A stretch of 64,000 bases of DNA from Bradyrhizobiaceae bacterium (lineage in GTDB: Bacteria > Pseudomonadota > Alphaproteobacteria > Rhizobiales > Xanthobacteraceae). Shown here piece by piece: positions 8,199 to 16,317 of the stretch (position 1 is its first letter; every line of letters starts with the position of its first letter). The stretch is taken from NCBI GenBank assembly GCA_003963145.1, contig RXJJ01000009.1:131749-195748 (forward strand). Reading direction: 5' to 3'. Under the pieces are notes generated by a model, which was not told where the DNA came from, did no database searches, and worked only from the letters and a program-made list of their open reading frames with translations. A program made the position numbers and the translations under genes.

Positions 8199-8720
8199 AT
8201 GGATATCAGCGCCTTCAAACCTGCCATAGTCTACACGATCTATATCGCCGCGACGCAGGAAAAGGTTTGGGAGGCGCTGACATCGGCCGAATTCAGCCGC
8301 CGCTATTTTCATGGCTTCGCAGTCGAATACGAAATGAGGGTTGGCGGCGCATTTATCGTGCGCGCGCCGGACGGGTCGGTTCATGTCAGTGGCAAAGTGT
8401 ATGAGTGCGACCCGCCGAGAAAACTGACCATCACATGGGACGTGAACTGGCCCGGCCTCATCGAGGCACTCGGCTCGACGCTCGTGACTTATGAAATTGC
8501 TCAGGCAGGCAAGAGCGTGAAGCTGACGCTGATCCAGTCGCACGACCGTCCGATCGGCGACGATATTCTTTCCGGCGGGCGTCAGGGCTGGCCGGCAATT
8601 CTCTCGAGCTTGAAAAGCCTGCTCGAACGCGGCGAAGCCCTAACCATCGAGATGGAGCCGCCGGCACGGATGCTCGCAGCACTCAAGAAACTTGGTGTCA
8701 AGCTGCCCGGACAATCCTAG
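8199..8720 (+). CDS. SRPBCC domain protein, second copy
   Basis: 173 residues and a paralogue of the preceding gene: IVYTIYIAATQEKVWEALTS at the N-terminus, FSRRYFHGF, and GWPAILSSLKSLLERGEAL near the C-terminus, with about 20 extra residues at the end (MLAALKKLGVKLPGQ). It is the last gene of the ArsR-SRPBCC-SRPBCC operon, and its stop is 14 bases from the convergent YqeY-like gene. The ligand is unknown. Two tandem SRPBCC proteins under one ArsR-type repressor suggest a ligand-responsive detoxification unit (inference). Confidence 0.86.
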   Translation: MDISAFKPAIVYTIYIAATQEKVWEALTSAEFSRRYFHGFAVEYEMRVGGAFIVRAPDGSVHVSGKVYECDPPRKLTITWDVNWPGLIEALGSTLVTYEIAQAGKSVKLTLIQSHDRPIGDDILSGGRQGWPAILSSLKSLLERGEALTIEMEPPARMLAALKKLGVKLPGQS

Positions 8721-8734
8721 CCGACGAAGATCGC

Positions 8735-9190
8735 TCAGCCCGTCAACGCAGCCTTCACGAGGCCGCTGGCCTTGCCGAAATCCATCTGCCCGGCATATTT
8801 GGCCTTGAGCGCACCGATCACCTTGCCCATGTCCTTCATGCCCGCGGCGCCGGTGTCCTTGATGGTGGCCGCGATCGCGGCCTTCACCTCGTCGTCCGAC
8901 ATCTGTTTCGGCAGATAGGCGGAGATGACCGCGATCTCCTCGCGCTCCTGCGCGGCCAGTTCGGCGCGTCCGCCCTTCTCGTACAATTCGACCGATTCCT
9001 GACGCTGCTTGATCATCTTCTGCAACAGGCCAAGAATGTCCTCATCCGACAGCGGCGGCTTGCCCTGCCCGCGCGCGTCGATATCCGCGTTCTTGAGCGC
9101 GGAGTTGACCATGCGCAGCGTGCCGAGCTTGCGCTCCTCCTTCGCCTTCATGGCCTCTTTTACGGCATTGTTGATGTCGTCACGCAGCAT
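8735..9190 (-). CDS. GatB/YqeY domain protein
   Basis: 151 residues with a YqeY-like all-helical fold: MLRDDINNAVKEAMKAKEE, TLRMVNSALKNADIDARG, LLQKMIKQRQESVELYEKGG, and the C-terminal GMKDMGKVIGALKAKYAGQMDFGKASGLVK. The domain resembles the tail of GatB (Asp/Glu-tRNA amidotransferase) and is thought to bind tRNA. In many alphaproteobacteria it lies next to carA or dnaG, as here. An AAAGGAGATTG-type ribosome-binding site precedes the start. Confidence 0.93.
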   Translation of the reverse strand: MLRDDINNAVKEAMKAKEERKLGTLRMVNSALKNADIDARGQGKPPLSDEDILGLLQKMIKQRQESVELYEKGGRAELAAQEREEIAVISAYLPKQMSDDEVKAAIAATIKDTGAAGMKDMGKVIGALKAKYAGQMDFGKASGLVKAALTG

Positions 9191-9241
9191 CGCAATCTCC
9201 TTTGCGTCGCCTCATGCGACCGCCCCGGCTACGTCCGGTAT

Positions 9242-10933
9242 TTAAGGGCTTTTGGCGATGCGCACAACGCGGTCGAGCGCCGAGCCGCCATCGTTTTCCG
9301 CACGATGAAAAAATGAATTATGAGTCCTTCGGCGGCTGGAGCTGAAATCTTCGAGACGTTCATCGTTCGAATTCTTTGGCAATGATGGATTTTCACCTTT
9401 CACAGGTGAGACCATTATCACCGCGACCTTTCGCGAAGCACCCGGCATACCCCATAAATTTGATTGCACCGTGAATTCGAAACGCTGCTCACGCTCGGTC
9501 CGGTCTCCCACGGTATCCATCCAGCTCATGCAGGACGCGTCATCGGCAAAGCAAAGTGCCGACCAGCCCTTATCGAGCGTGACATCGCGCGGTATTCCCC
9601 ACTGGCCCTGAAACCGGAACGGGCGCGAGTAGACCGGATGATCCGGACCATAAAATCCCGCCGCGAATGCGAGGCCGTCATCGCCACTGACGCGCGCGAG
9701 CGGTATTCCATACGCCGCATGCCATTCCCGGTTCAGCACGGCGGCAGCGAGGCTGTAAAAATTGCGCCCCTGTTTGTAGGGATGCTTGGTGCGATATACC
9801 GCCTGCACAGGCGCCGCGAGCAAGGCAATCACACATACTGCCGCGACCGTCAGCATCAGCCTCGCCACTTGGCTTCTCTCGACTGCAAACTGCGCGGAAC
9901 ACACCGCGACTATCACAACAAGAAACAGTCCCTGCAGATGCCAAAGCGATGGCAGATTGGTGCGCAGAACAAGCGCCGTGACGACCGGAAAAATAATACT
10001 GCCGACAAATATCAAGGCTAACAGCCTCAACCCTGAATTCATCCGCCGGAGATCCTGCGCGACCGCACGCAGGTTGAATTCAGCCATCAGCAGCCAGACA
10101 AACATTGGAAGCGCCAAATAGCCGCAAATACCGAGCAGGAACTCTACCGTGTCTTTGAGTGAGGTCTCGATAGGCAATCCGCTATGGACCCGCATTGCAT
10201 ATTGAAATGGCTCGCTTCCTGTCGTGGCGAGCCAGTGAATATGCGGGCCAAGGACAACAAAACCCGCGAGCATGGAAATCCATGGAGCCGGCGAACGCAG
10301 GTAACTTGCCCGCTGCGGATGGGCGATCGCGGCAAAACCAAAACCCGCAATCAAAAATACGGAATAGTATTTGCCGAGCATCGCGAAAGCGCACATTACT
10401 CCCGTCGCTACGGACCAGAAGCCACTCCGCGTCTCGAACGAACGTAAAAAGCAATAGGTAGCCAGCGGCCAGACCGCCAGCAGGACGCTATTGGCGTTGA
10501 ACTTCTGCGCATGAAACTGGTAGACCGGCAGCAACATCAAGAGAAGTAGAACCATCGCGCGCCGATCCGCCCGAGCGAATCGGCGGACGATCAGATCGAC
10601 GGCCCACAGCGCCACGGCAGCATTGACCATTGCAAGCAACCGGATCGACCAGTCGGTCAGGGGAAAAATTTCGGTCCACAGATGTGCGAGCCAGCCCATC
10701 AATGGCGGATGCTTTGGGTTTCCCCAAGTCCAGAAGCGGCCCACGGACCAGGCCTCCAAGACATCTGGGTGCAGATCGACGTTGATGTATGTGATGGTGA
10801 ACTGGAGCATCCAGAACACAATAAAAATCGCCAAAAAAGCGGGAATCGCCCAACCGGCTTCAATGCCGCCAAGCCAAGCCTCAAGCGGGCGCCGCCAGTC
10901 GCGGCGGGACAGTTTTTCGAGCGTGGTTTGCAT
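9242..10933 (-). CDS. Glycosyltransferase family 39-like membrane protein
   Basis: 563-residue polytopic inner-membrane protein with roughly 10-12 hydrophobic segments over residues 25-380 and a periplasmic C-terminal part. The PMT/ArnT-type N-terminal signature is present as an acidic loop after TM1 (NVDLHPDVLEAWSVGRFWTW) followed by NPKHPPLMGWLAHLW. Family members transfer sugars or aminoarabinose from polyprenyl-phosphate to lipid A, proteins or glycans. The exact acceptor cannot be inferred. It is divergent from carA, across a 206-base spacer with hairpins. Confidence 0.82.
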   Translation of the reverse strand: MQTTLEKLSRRDWRRPLEAWLGGIEAGWAIPAFLAIFIVFWMLQFTITYINVDLHPDVLEAWSVGRFWTWGNPKHPPLMGWLAHLWTEIFPLTDWSIRLLAMVNAAVALWAVDLIVRRFARADRRAMVLLLLMLLPVYQFHAQKFNANSVLLAVWPLATYCFLRSFETRSGFWSVATGVMCAFAMLGKYYSVFLIAGFGFAAIAHPQRASYLRSPAPWISMLAGFVVLGPHIHWLATTGSEPFQYAMRVHSGLPIETSLKDTVEFLLGICGYLALPMFVWLLMAEFNLRAVAQDLRRMNSGLRLLALIFVGSIIFPVVTALVLRTNLPSLWHLQGLFLVVIVAVCSAQFAVERSQVARLMLTVAAVCVIALLAAPVQAVYRTKHPYKQGRNFYSLAAAVLNREWHAAYGIPLARVSGDDGLAFAAGFYGPDHPVYSRPFRFQGQWGIPRDVTLDKGWSALCFADDASCMSWMDTVGDRTEREQRFEFTVQSNLWGMPGASRKVAVIMVSPVKGENPSLPKNSNDERLEDFSSSRRRTHNSFFHRAENDGGSALDRVVRIAKSP

Positions 10934-11044
10934 GGAAGCGGAGGATAAAGAGTACAGACAAGTTAACTAAGCCGTATTCCCCAATACGGGCACGCACAAG
11001 CGAAAGCCACAATTATCAAGTGATTCTAGCTTGTTAATCTTATC

Positions 11045-11091
11045 GCCCGGCCCGTTTCTGCGGATCATTGCCGCAAATGATAGAGCCGGGC
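11045..11091. promoter_or_regulatory. Two-tier inverted repeat upstream of carA
   Basis: The outer arms GCCCGGC (11045-11051) and GCCGGGC (11085-11091) pair perfectly. Inside them TGCGG (11059-11063) pairs with CCGCA (11071-11075). The structure ends 48 bases before the carA ATG. A smaller perfect hairpin (CCGTATT-N4-AATACGG, 10972-10989) lies between it and the divergent glycosyltransferase gene. No U-run follows either, so they are not ordinary terminators; they could be leader structures or operators. Confidence 0.4.
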
Positions 11092-11139
11092 CGCGTTGTC
11101 CTTTGACGCACCCGCCCGCAGCGGTTATGTGATGCACTC

Positions 11140-12330
11140 ATGACGACATCGGATAATTCCACAGCCTGGCCGGACCATAAACCGACCGCGCTGCTCGTGC
11201 TCGCGGATGGCACCGTGCTGGAGGGCTTCGGCCTTGGCGCGGAAGGCACCGCCGTTGGCGAAGTCTGCTTCAACACCGCGATGACGGGCTATGAGGAAAT
11301 CCTCACCGATCCCTCCTATGCCGGCCAGCTCATCACCTTCACCTTTCCTCATATCGGAAACGTCGGCACCAACGACGAAGATATCGAGACGGTGAACATG
11401 GCGGCAACGCCGGGCGCGCGCGGCGTGATCCTGCGCGCCAGCGTGAGCGACCCGTCGAATTACCGCGCGACCAAACATCTCGACGACTGGCTGAAAGCGC
11501 GCGGCATTATCGGCCTCGCGGGTATCGACACCCGCGCCCTCACCGCGCTGATCCGCAGCAAGGGCATGCCAAACGCCGTGATCTCGCATGCCAGGGACGG
11601 CAAGTTCGATCTGCACGCGCTGAAACAGGAGGCGCGCGAATGGCCGGGCCTCGAGGGCATGGACCTCGTGCCGATGGTGACCAGCACGCAGCGCTTCGAC
11701 TGGGACGAAACGCCCTGGGAGTGGGCCAAGGGATTCGGCCGTCTCGAAAATCCGCAGTTTCATGTCGTCGCCATCGACTACGGCATCAAGCGCAACATCC
11801 TGCGTCTGCTCGCCGGCGAAGGCTGCAAGGTCACGGTCGTGACCGCCAAGACGCCGGCCGAAGACATTCTGGCGATGAAGCCGGATGGCGTGTTTTTGTC
11901 GAACGGTCCGGGCGACCCGGCGGCGACCGGCGCATACGCGGTGCCCGTGATCAAAAAGCTGATCGATTCAGGCACGCCGACCTTCGGCATCTGTCTCGGT
12001 CACCAGATGCTCGGCCTCGCGCTCGGCGGCAAGACCTTGAAGATGCATCAGGGCCATCACGGCGCCAACCATCCGGTGAAGGACGTCACCACCGGCAAGG
12101 TGGAAATCACCTCGATGAATCACGGCTTCGCGGTGGACAAGGACACGCTGCCGAAGAATGTCGAGCAGACGCATTTCTCGCTGTTCGACGGATCGAACTG
12201 CGGCATCGCGCTGAAGGACAAGCCGGTGTTCTCGGTGCAGTACCATCCCGAGGCATCGCCCGGCCCGCGCGACTCGCATTATTTGTTCCGGCGATTTTCC
12301 GATTTGATGCGCGCGAAGAAGCGGGCGTGA
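11140..12330 (+). CDS. carA: Carbamoyl-phosphate synthase small subunit
   Basis: Glutamine amidotransferase subunit. It hydrolyses glutamine and passes ammonia to CarB for carbamoyl-phosphate synthesis (arginine and pyrimidine pathways). 396 residues. The N-terminal CPSase domain has [34 protein letters not shown] and [13 protein letters not shown]. The C-terminal class I amidotransferase has [15 protein letters not shown] (catalytic Cys), and the catalytic His and Glu in [12 protein letters not shown]. It starts at ATG 11140. carB lies 4 kb downstream on the same strand, separated by an antiporter, dps and a methyltransferase, so the two are not one transcript. Confidence 0.97.
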   Translation: MTTSDNSTAWPDHKPTALLVLADGTVLEGFGLGAEGTAVGEVCFNTAMTGYEEILTDPSYAGQLITFTFPHIGNVGTNDEDIETVNMAATPGARGVILRASVSDPSNYRATKHLDDWLKARGIIGLAGIDTRALTALIRSKGMPNAVISHARDGKFDLHALKQEAREWPGLEGMDLVPMVTSTQRFDWDETPWEWAKGFGRLENPQFHVVAIDYGIKRNILRLLAGEGCKVTVVTAKTPAEDILAMKPDGVFLSNGPGDPAATGAYAVPVIKKLIDSGTPTFGICLGHQMLGLALGGKTLKMHQGHHGANHPVKDVTTGKVEITSMNHGFAVDKDTLPKNVEQTHFSLFDGSNCGIALKDKPVFSVQYHPEASPGPRDSHYLFRRFSDLMRAKKRA

Positions 12331-12470
12331 ATAATCCGGTGTCCCGGGCGCAATACAGTGTCAAGCGCTGCGTTGCAGACCCGGGACCTTTCCATATTCA
12401 GAGCCTTCGGCCCCGGCTCAGCGGGGCGGCATGAAGAATGCCGCACCGCATCCGGGGGCACGGCGACCCA

Positions 12471-14015
12471 CTACCCCGCCGCGCTCAGTTCGGCCCAGTC
12501 GAATTCTTCCTCAAGGCGATGGAATGCATCGTCGCCGATTTCGCCCGACTGGCGCATCTCGAACAGCACGCGCCGCGCGGCGCTGATCGCCTTGCGTCGC
12601 AAGGGATCGGCGGGCAGTTCGCTTGACGTCAGCCCGTCGGGATTGTTTTCGGCGCGATCGAGAAGGCGGCGATATTCGAGGCGCAGCAATTGCGCCTCGT
12701 CCGAGGGATCGTCGTCGATCGCCTCCAGCGCGGCGTGAAATGCGGCGCGGCGCGCCCAGCCCATTTCGTGCCCCACCGGATCGCCGTCATCCATGGCCAG
12801 CATTCGCACCAGCGGCCGCAGGGTCAGCCCCTGAATCACCAGCGTGCCGAGCACCACGCCGAACGCGGTGAGCAGAATGAGGTCGCGATAGGGAAATTCC
12901 TCAGGCAGTGCGAAAGCGGCAGCGAGCGTGACGATGCCGCGCATGCCGCACCATGAAATGAGCAAGCCGCCCTTTGCGCTCGGCCGATTGAGCTGGGGCC
13001 GCCGCGGATGATAGCCGTAATACGCAATCACCAGCCGCCACGCCACGTTGAAGCTCATCACCCAGACGATGCGTGTCACGATCACGGCAGCCAGCACGGC
13101 TGCCGCGACAATGCAGTATTGCTCGCGGAGCGGTTCGGCGAGCGCCGACCAGATCGGTCCGAGCTGCATGCCGATCAGCACGAACGCCATCACGTTCAGC
13201 ACGAACACCACCGTCTCCCACACCGCGTAGGACGGCACGCGCAGCCGCGCGGGCGTATAGGCCGGCACGTTGCGCGCCAGCGTCACGGCATAGACCACGA
13301 TGGTCAGAATGGCGGACAGATCGAGCTTTTCGGCGATGAACCACACCGTAAAGGTGGCGGCGAACTGAATGATGATCGAACTCGGCACATCCGTGATGCG
13401 CGCGGTGAGCCTCATCTGCACTTTCGCCAGCGCATGGCCGACAATGATGCTGCCGACCAGCGCCAGCACGAGCGTCGGAGCGATCTGGCTTGCGCTCAGG
13501 GAGGAAGCGCCGACGGCGCCGACCGCGACCCGATAAATCAAAAGCGCGCTGGCGTCGTTGAGCAGGCTTTCACCTTCGAGGATTTTCAGCACGCGATAGG
13601 GCAGCTTCACCGAACGCAGCACCGCCGTTGCCGCCGCGGCGTCCGGCGGCGCGACAATGGCGCCGAGCGCAATCGCCGCAGCCCATGGCAGATCCGGCAG
13701 CAGCCATTTGGCGACCATCGCCACCATCACCGTCGTGACTCCGACCGCAACCAGAACCAGTGTCGAGACGGGAAGCCAGTTGTCGCGCAGATCGCGCAGC
13801 GAGGTGTCGAACGCCGCGTCCAGCAGCACCGGCGCGACGAAGACGGCCAGAGCAAGCTCCGGCTCCATCACCCAGCGCGGCGTGCCGGGGATGAACGCGA
13901 GCGCCACGCCGCCCAGCGCCAGAAAGGTGGGATAAGGCACGCCGATGTGGCGCGCGACCGCCGCCAGCAGCATCGCGCACAGCAACAGCCCGACGACCCA
14001 CTCCAATGCGTACAA
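12471..14015 (-). CDS. Na+/H+ antiporter, CPA1 type
   Basis: About 514 residues with 11-12 membrane helices. The core motif AIVAPPDAAAATAVLRS (the CPA1 ND/PD-type cation site) is followed by GESLLNDASALLIYRVAVG, the essential ND motif. The transporter continues to KGGLLISWCGMRGIVTLAAAFALP (conserved R). It ends with a hydrophilic cytoplasmic tail of about 110 residues. TTG at 14015 is preceded by a good GGGGAG ribosome-binding site and gives the plausible start LYALEWVVG; the frame also allows TTG 14036. It exports Na+ or K+ in exchange for protons. It is convergent with carA. Confidence 0.87.
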   Translation of the reverse strand: MYALEWVVGLLLCAMLLAAVARHIGVPYPTFLALGGVALAFIPGTPRWVMEPELALAVFVAPVLLDAAFDTSLRDLRDNWLPVSTLVLVAVGVTTVMVAMVAKWLLPDLPWAAAIALGAIVAPPDAAAATAVLRSVKLPYRVLKILEGESLLNDASALLIYRVAVGAVGASSLSASQIAPTLVLALVGSIIVGHALAKVQMRLTARITDVPSSIIIQFAATFTVWFIAEKLDLSAILTIVVYAVTLARNVPAYTPARLRVPSYAVWETVVFVLNVMAFVLIGMQLGPIWSALAEPLREQYCIVAAAVLAAVIVTRIVWVMSFNVAWRLVIAYYGYHPRRPQLNRPSAKGGLLISWCGMRGIVTLAAAFALPEEFPYRDLILLTAFGVVLGTLVIQGLTLRPLVRMLAMDDGDPVGHEMGWARRAAFHAALEAIDDDPSDEAQLLRLEYRRLLDRAENNPDGLTSSELPADPLRRKAISAARRVLFEMRQSGEIGDDAFHRLEEEFDWAELSAAG

Positions 14016-14103
14016 GACCCGCTCCCCTCGCCGCAAAAGTTTACGCGATCAGTCCGGCCGGCGCAAAAGCCGTGACGCCAGGCGTTTTCCCCGCCGGGAA
14101 AAC

Positions 14104-14130
14104 AAAGCGCCCGCGAAACGCGAGCGCTTT
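14104..14130 (-). terminator. Hairpin terminator downstream of the Dps-like gene
   Basis: Stem AAAGCGC/GCGCTTT (14104-14110 with 14124-14130) closes an inner CGCG-AAA-CGCG stem-loop. Read on the minus strand it is followed by GTTTTCCC. It lies 31 bases past the stop of the Dps-like gene. Confidence 0.6.
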
Positions 14131-14160
14131 ATCAAGTCGCGAAATGAAAACGGACGCGGC

Positions 14161-14685
14161 TTACGCCTCGTTGCCGCCTTCCTGACGGGTCGCCTCGAAC
14201 AGGAACCAGGTGCGGCGCTCGGCCTGATCGATAAAGTTCTCGAGGATGCTGGTGGTCGCGGAATCGTTGCCCTTATCCGCGATCTCATGGGCCTTGCGCA
14301 TGTTCGCGATCAGTTTCTTGTTGTCTTCCATCAGTTCGCGCAGCATCTCGCGCGGCGGCACGAACGTCTCATCGCTGTCCTTGATCGTCTGCAGCTTCGC
14401 GATTTGTCCGATCGAACGAATCGTGGTGCCGCCGATCTTGCGCACGCGCTCGGCGAGGTCGTCGGTGGTATCGAAAATCTGCTCGCCTTGTTCGTCGAGC
14501 AGAAGATGGTAGTCGCGGAAATGCCGGCCACTGATGTGCCAGTGGAAATTCTTGGTCTTCAGATACAGCGCGAACGAGTCCGCCAGCACGACATTGACGG
14601 CGGCGGAAATCTTCTCGACGGCGTCAGGCGCAAGGTCGGTGGGTGTATCGAGATCGGCGGCGACGGAATTCTTGGTTTTGCTCAC
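14161..14685 (-). CDS. dps: Dps-family ferritin-like protein
   Basis: 174-residue four-helix ferritin-like protein of the Dps (DNA protection/iron storage) family. The ferroxidase-region signature is visible in LYLKTKNFHWHISGRHFRDYH followed by LLLDEQGEQIFDTTDDLAERVRKIGG. It oxidises Fe2+ with H2O2 and mineralises iron, shielding DNA during stress. GTG at 14685 is preceded by AGGAAGG and gives a VSKTKNSV start; the frame extends further upstream without a ribosome-binding site. A single-gene unit with its own terminator. Confidence 0.9.
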   Translation of the reverse strand: MSKTKNSVAADLDTPTDLAPDAVEKISAAVNVVLADSFALYLKTKNFHWHISGRHFRDYHLLLDEQGEQIFDTTDDLAERVRKIGGTTIRSIGQIAKLQTIKDSDETFVPPREMLRELMEDNKKLIANMRKAHEIADKGNDSATTSILENFIDQAERRTWFLFEATRQEGGNEA

Positions 14686-14806
14686 GACGAACCTTCCTGA
14701 TAGGAGACCTTGGGGAATTCGGAGCCGGTCGCAGACCAGCTCTCGACCATCATAACGCAATACCATATAGGCGGTTCCGGCGCAGGAACCAAGAACCGGA
14801 AGCTTT

Positions 14807-15499
14807 ATGGACGACTGGATCGACTATTACGATTCCACCCATACGATTTATGTCAGCAAGGCCCATCGCGATGCCCATTTCCGGCTGATCGCCAATGACA
14901 TCGCGCGCTTTATTCCAGATCCCGACGCCGTCGTGCTCGACTATTCCTGTGGCGAGGCTCTGTTCGCGACGCAGGTCGCGGCCGCTTGCGGACATCTGAT
15001 CTTGGCCGAGCCCGCGCCCGGCGTGCGCGGCCGCCTGTCATCACGATTCAAGGCTGAACCCAAAATCGAGGTGCTGGCGCTGGATGCGCTCAAGGAGAAG
15101 GCGAACGCATCGATCGATCTGGCGGTCATGATTTCGGTCGCGCAGTACATGACCCCGGCCGAACTCGATGACGCGCTCGTGATGATCCGGCGGCTGCTCA
15201 AGCCGGGGGGAACATTCGTGCTTGGCGATATTCTGCGGCCCAATGTCGGAGCGCCGACCGATGTCATGGCGCTGCTGCGGTTCGGCGCCCGGCACGGATT
15301 TTTCAAGGACGCGGTGATCGGGATCATGCGCACCGCGCTGTCGGACTACTGGCAGTTGCGCCAGCGCGTCGGCTTGCAGCGTTACAGCGAGGCGCAGGTG
15401 ATCGGAAAACTCGCCAACGCCGGACTGGTTGGCACGCTTGCGCCCGTCAATGTCGGGCATAATCCCGCGCGCATGACCTTTGTCGCGCGTACGCCCTGA
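14807..15499 (+). CDS. Class I SAM-dependent methyltransferase
   Basis: 230 residues. The Rossmann motif I reads VVLDYSCGEALFATQVAAAC, motif II LILAEPAPGVRGRL, and the post-motif region is SIDLAVMISVAQYMTPAELDDAL then RRLLKPGGTFVLGDILRP, which is typical of small-molecule or lipid methyltransferases. The substrate is unknown. It begins at ATG 14807, just upstream of a tRNA-Cys-like gene. No membrane segment or signal is visible. Confidence 0.82.
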   Translation: MDDWIDYYDSTHTIYVSKAHRDAHFRLIANDIARFIPDPDAVVLDYSCGEALFATQVAAACGHLILAEPAPGVRGRLSSRFKAEPKIEVLALDALKEKANASIDLAVMISVAQYMTPAELDDALVMIRRLLKPGGTFVLGDILRPNVGAPTDVMALLRFGARHGFFKDAVIGIMRTALSDYWQLRQRVGLQRYSEAQVIGKLANAGLVGTLAPVNVGHNPARMTFVARTP

Positions 15500-15599
15500 T
15501 CTTCCACCCGCGTGACGGACAAATCGTTAAAATCCGGAATGTTAGGGTTAATTATGTGTGAATGTGGAAAGTCCTGATGGCGCAAGGTAGCTTGATCTT

Positions 15600-15674
15600 G
15601 GCCCGGTGGCGGAGCGTCGACGCGGAAGCTGTGCAAGGCTTCTTATCCTGGTTCAAATCCAGGCCGGGCCTCCA
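15600..15674 (+). tRNA. tRNA-Cys(GCA)-like gene, structurally degenerate
   Basis: A cloverleaf is readable: acceptor GGCCCGG/CCGGGCC with discriminator T and encoded CCA (ends 15674); D-stem GCG/CGC; T-arm CCTGG-TTCAAAT-CCAGG; anticodon stem GAAGC/GCTTC. The loop between the anticodon stems is 8 bases (TGTGCAAG), one more than normal. The best reading puts T33 before GCA and A37, giving Cys, in agreement with the U73 discriminator. The D-loop (AGCGTCGA) lacks the conserved GG pair that contacts the T-loop. The acceptor and D-stem resemble ordinary alphaproteobacterial tRNA-Cys, but the anticodon arm has diverged. It is either a pseudo-tRNA or an unusual isoacceptor; a normal tRNA-Cys would be expected elsewhere in the genome. 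Confidence 0.55.
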
Positions 15675-15806
15675 AATTTCCTCATCCCCGATTTCGCAGG
15701 TTTTGGCTGAAATTGTCGGTTGACGAGGCGCTTAAAGCCCTTTCACGCTTTCAGAATCTGGTCTAAAGACACCCCGCGCGCGAGGGTTGCCCAAGCGCCG
15801 GGTTGA

Positions 15807-15834
15807 GGGACGCGCGGATGCGCGCCCTTTTTTT
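15807..15834 (+). terminator. Rho-independent terminator
   Basis: GGG-A-CGCGC pairs with GCGCG-CCC (loop GGAT, one bulged A), followed by seven T residues (15828-15834). It would end a transcript coming from the methyltransferase or the tRNA-like gene. Confidence 0.75.
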
Positions 15835-15865
15835 GTGCCAACTTCTAGACAAAGAGCGACCTGCC

Positions 15866-15902
15866 CCCTCTCCCCTCCGGGGAGAGGGTCGGGGTGAGGG
15901 GG
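15866..15902 (+). repeat. REP-like palindrome, left copy
   Basis: Perfect 10-base arms CCCTCTCCCC (15866-15875) and GGGGAGAGGG (15879-15888) with a 3-base loop, then a G-rich tail TCGGGGTGAGGGGG (15889-15902). It abuts the stop codon of the DUF559 gene and is inverted relative to the copy at 16244-16279. Confidence 0.8.
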
Positions 15903-15903
15903 C

Positions 15904-16239
15904 TCAGCGGGAGATAGTCAGCTCTTGAATAACGGCTTCAAGAACACCCTCGATATTTCCCAGAACGTCATGATTCCAGAATCGCATGACGTGATAGCCG
16001 GATTCTTCAAGTCTGCGGGTTCGCTCCCGATCCCCCTCCAGCCGTCCGGCATGTTGCCCGCCATCGATCTCGATAATGAATTTGAGATCAAGCGCTACAA
16101 AATCAACAATGTAACCCGCAAGCGGCTGCTGTCGCTTAAATTTGATGCCATCAAGCCGCCGGTCCCGCAACTTGCCCCACATCAGCTTTTCGGCTTCGGT
16201 CATTCTCTGACGAAGCGCGCGGGCGCGTCTATTCGCCAT
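15904..16239 (-). CDS. DUF559 endonuclease-like protein
   Basis: 111 residues. It has the DUF559 (Vsr/MutH-like restriction-fold) pattern: MTEAEKLMWGKLRDRRLDGIKF, FKRQQPLAGYIVDFVALDLKFIIEIDGGQH (catalytic D...E-x-D cluster) and GYHVMRFWNHDVLGNIEGVL. The fold is that of small DNA nucleases, but activity for this family is not established. It is bracketed by two inverted REP-like palindromes in the space between the tRNA-like gene and carB. I infer a self-contained REP-associated cassette. It is antisense to carB. Confidence 0.85.
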   Translation of the reverse strand: MANRRARALRQRMTEAEKLMWGKLRDRRLDGIKFKRQQPLAGYIVDFVALDLKFIIEIDGGQHAGRLEGDRERTRRLEESGYHVMRFWNHDVLGNIEGVLEAVIQELTISR

Positions 16240-16243
16240 CGAT

Positions 16244-16279
16244 CCCCCTCACCCTGCCCTCTCCCAGTCAGGGAGAGGG
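16244..16279 (-). repeat. REP-like palindrome, right copy
   Basis: CCCCCTCACCCTG (16244-16256), then arms CCCTCTCCC (16257-16265) and GGGAGAGGG (16271-16279) with a 5-base loop. It is the reverse-oriented counterpart of the copy at 15866-15902 and lies 38 bases upstream of carB, so it may affect the carB leader. Confidence 0.8.
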
Positions 16280-16317
16280 TGACCCGGTCTCGCGATCCGA
16301 GCAATTATTGAATCTAT

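Noticed and set aside
15600-15674. Reading the tRNA-like gene as tRNA-His (GTG) or tRNA-Sec
   Set aside because: GTG would leave a pyrimidine at position 37 and lacks the extra G-1; the acceptor and variable arm do not match tRNA-Sec. U73 and GCA favour Cys.
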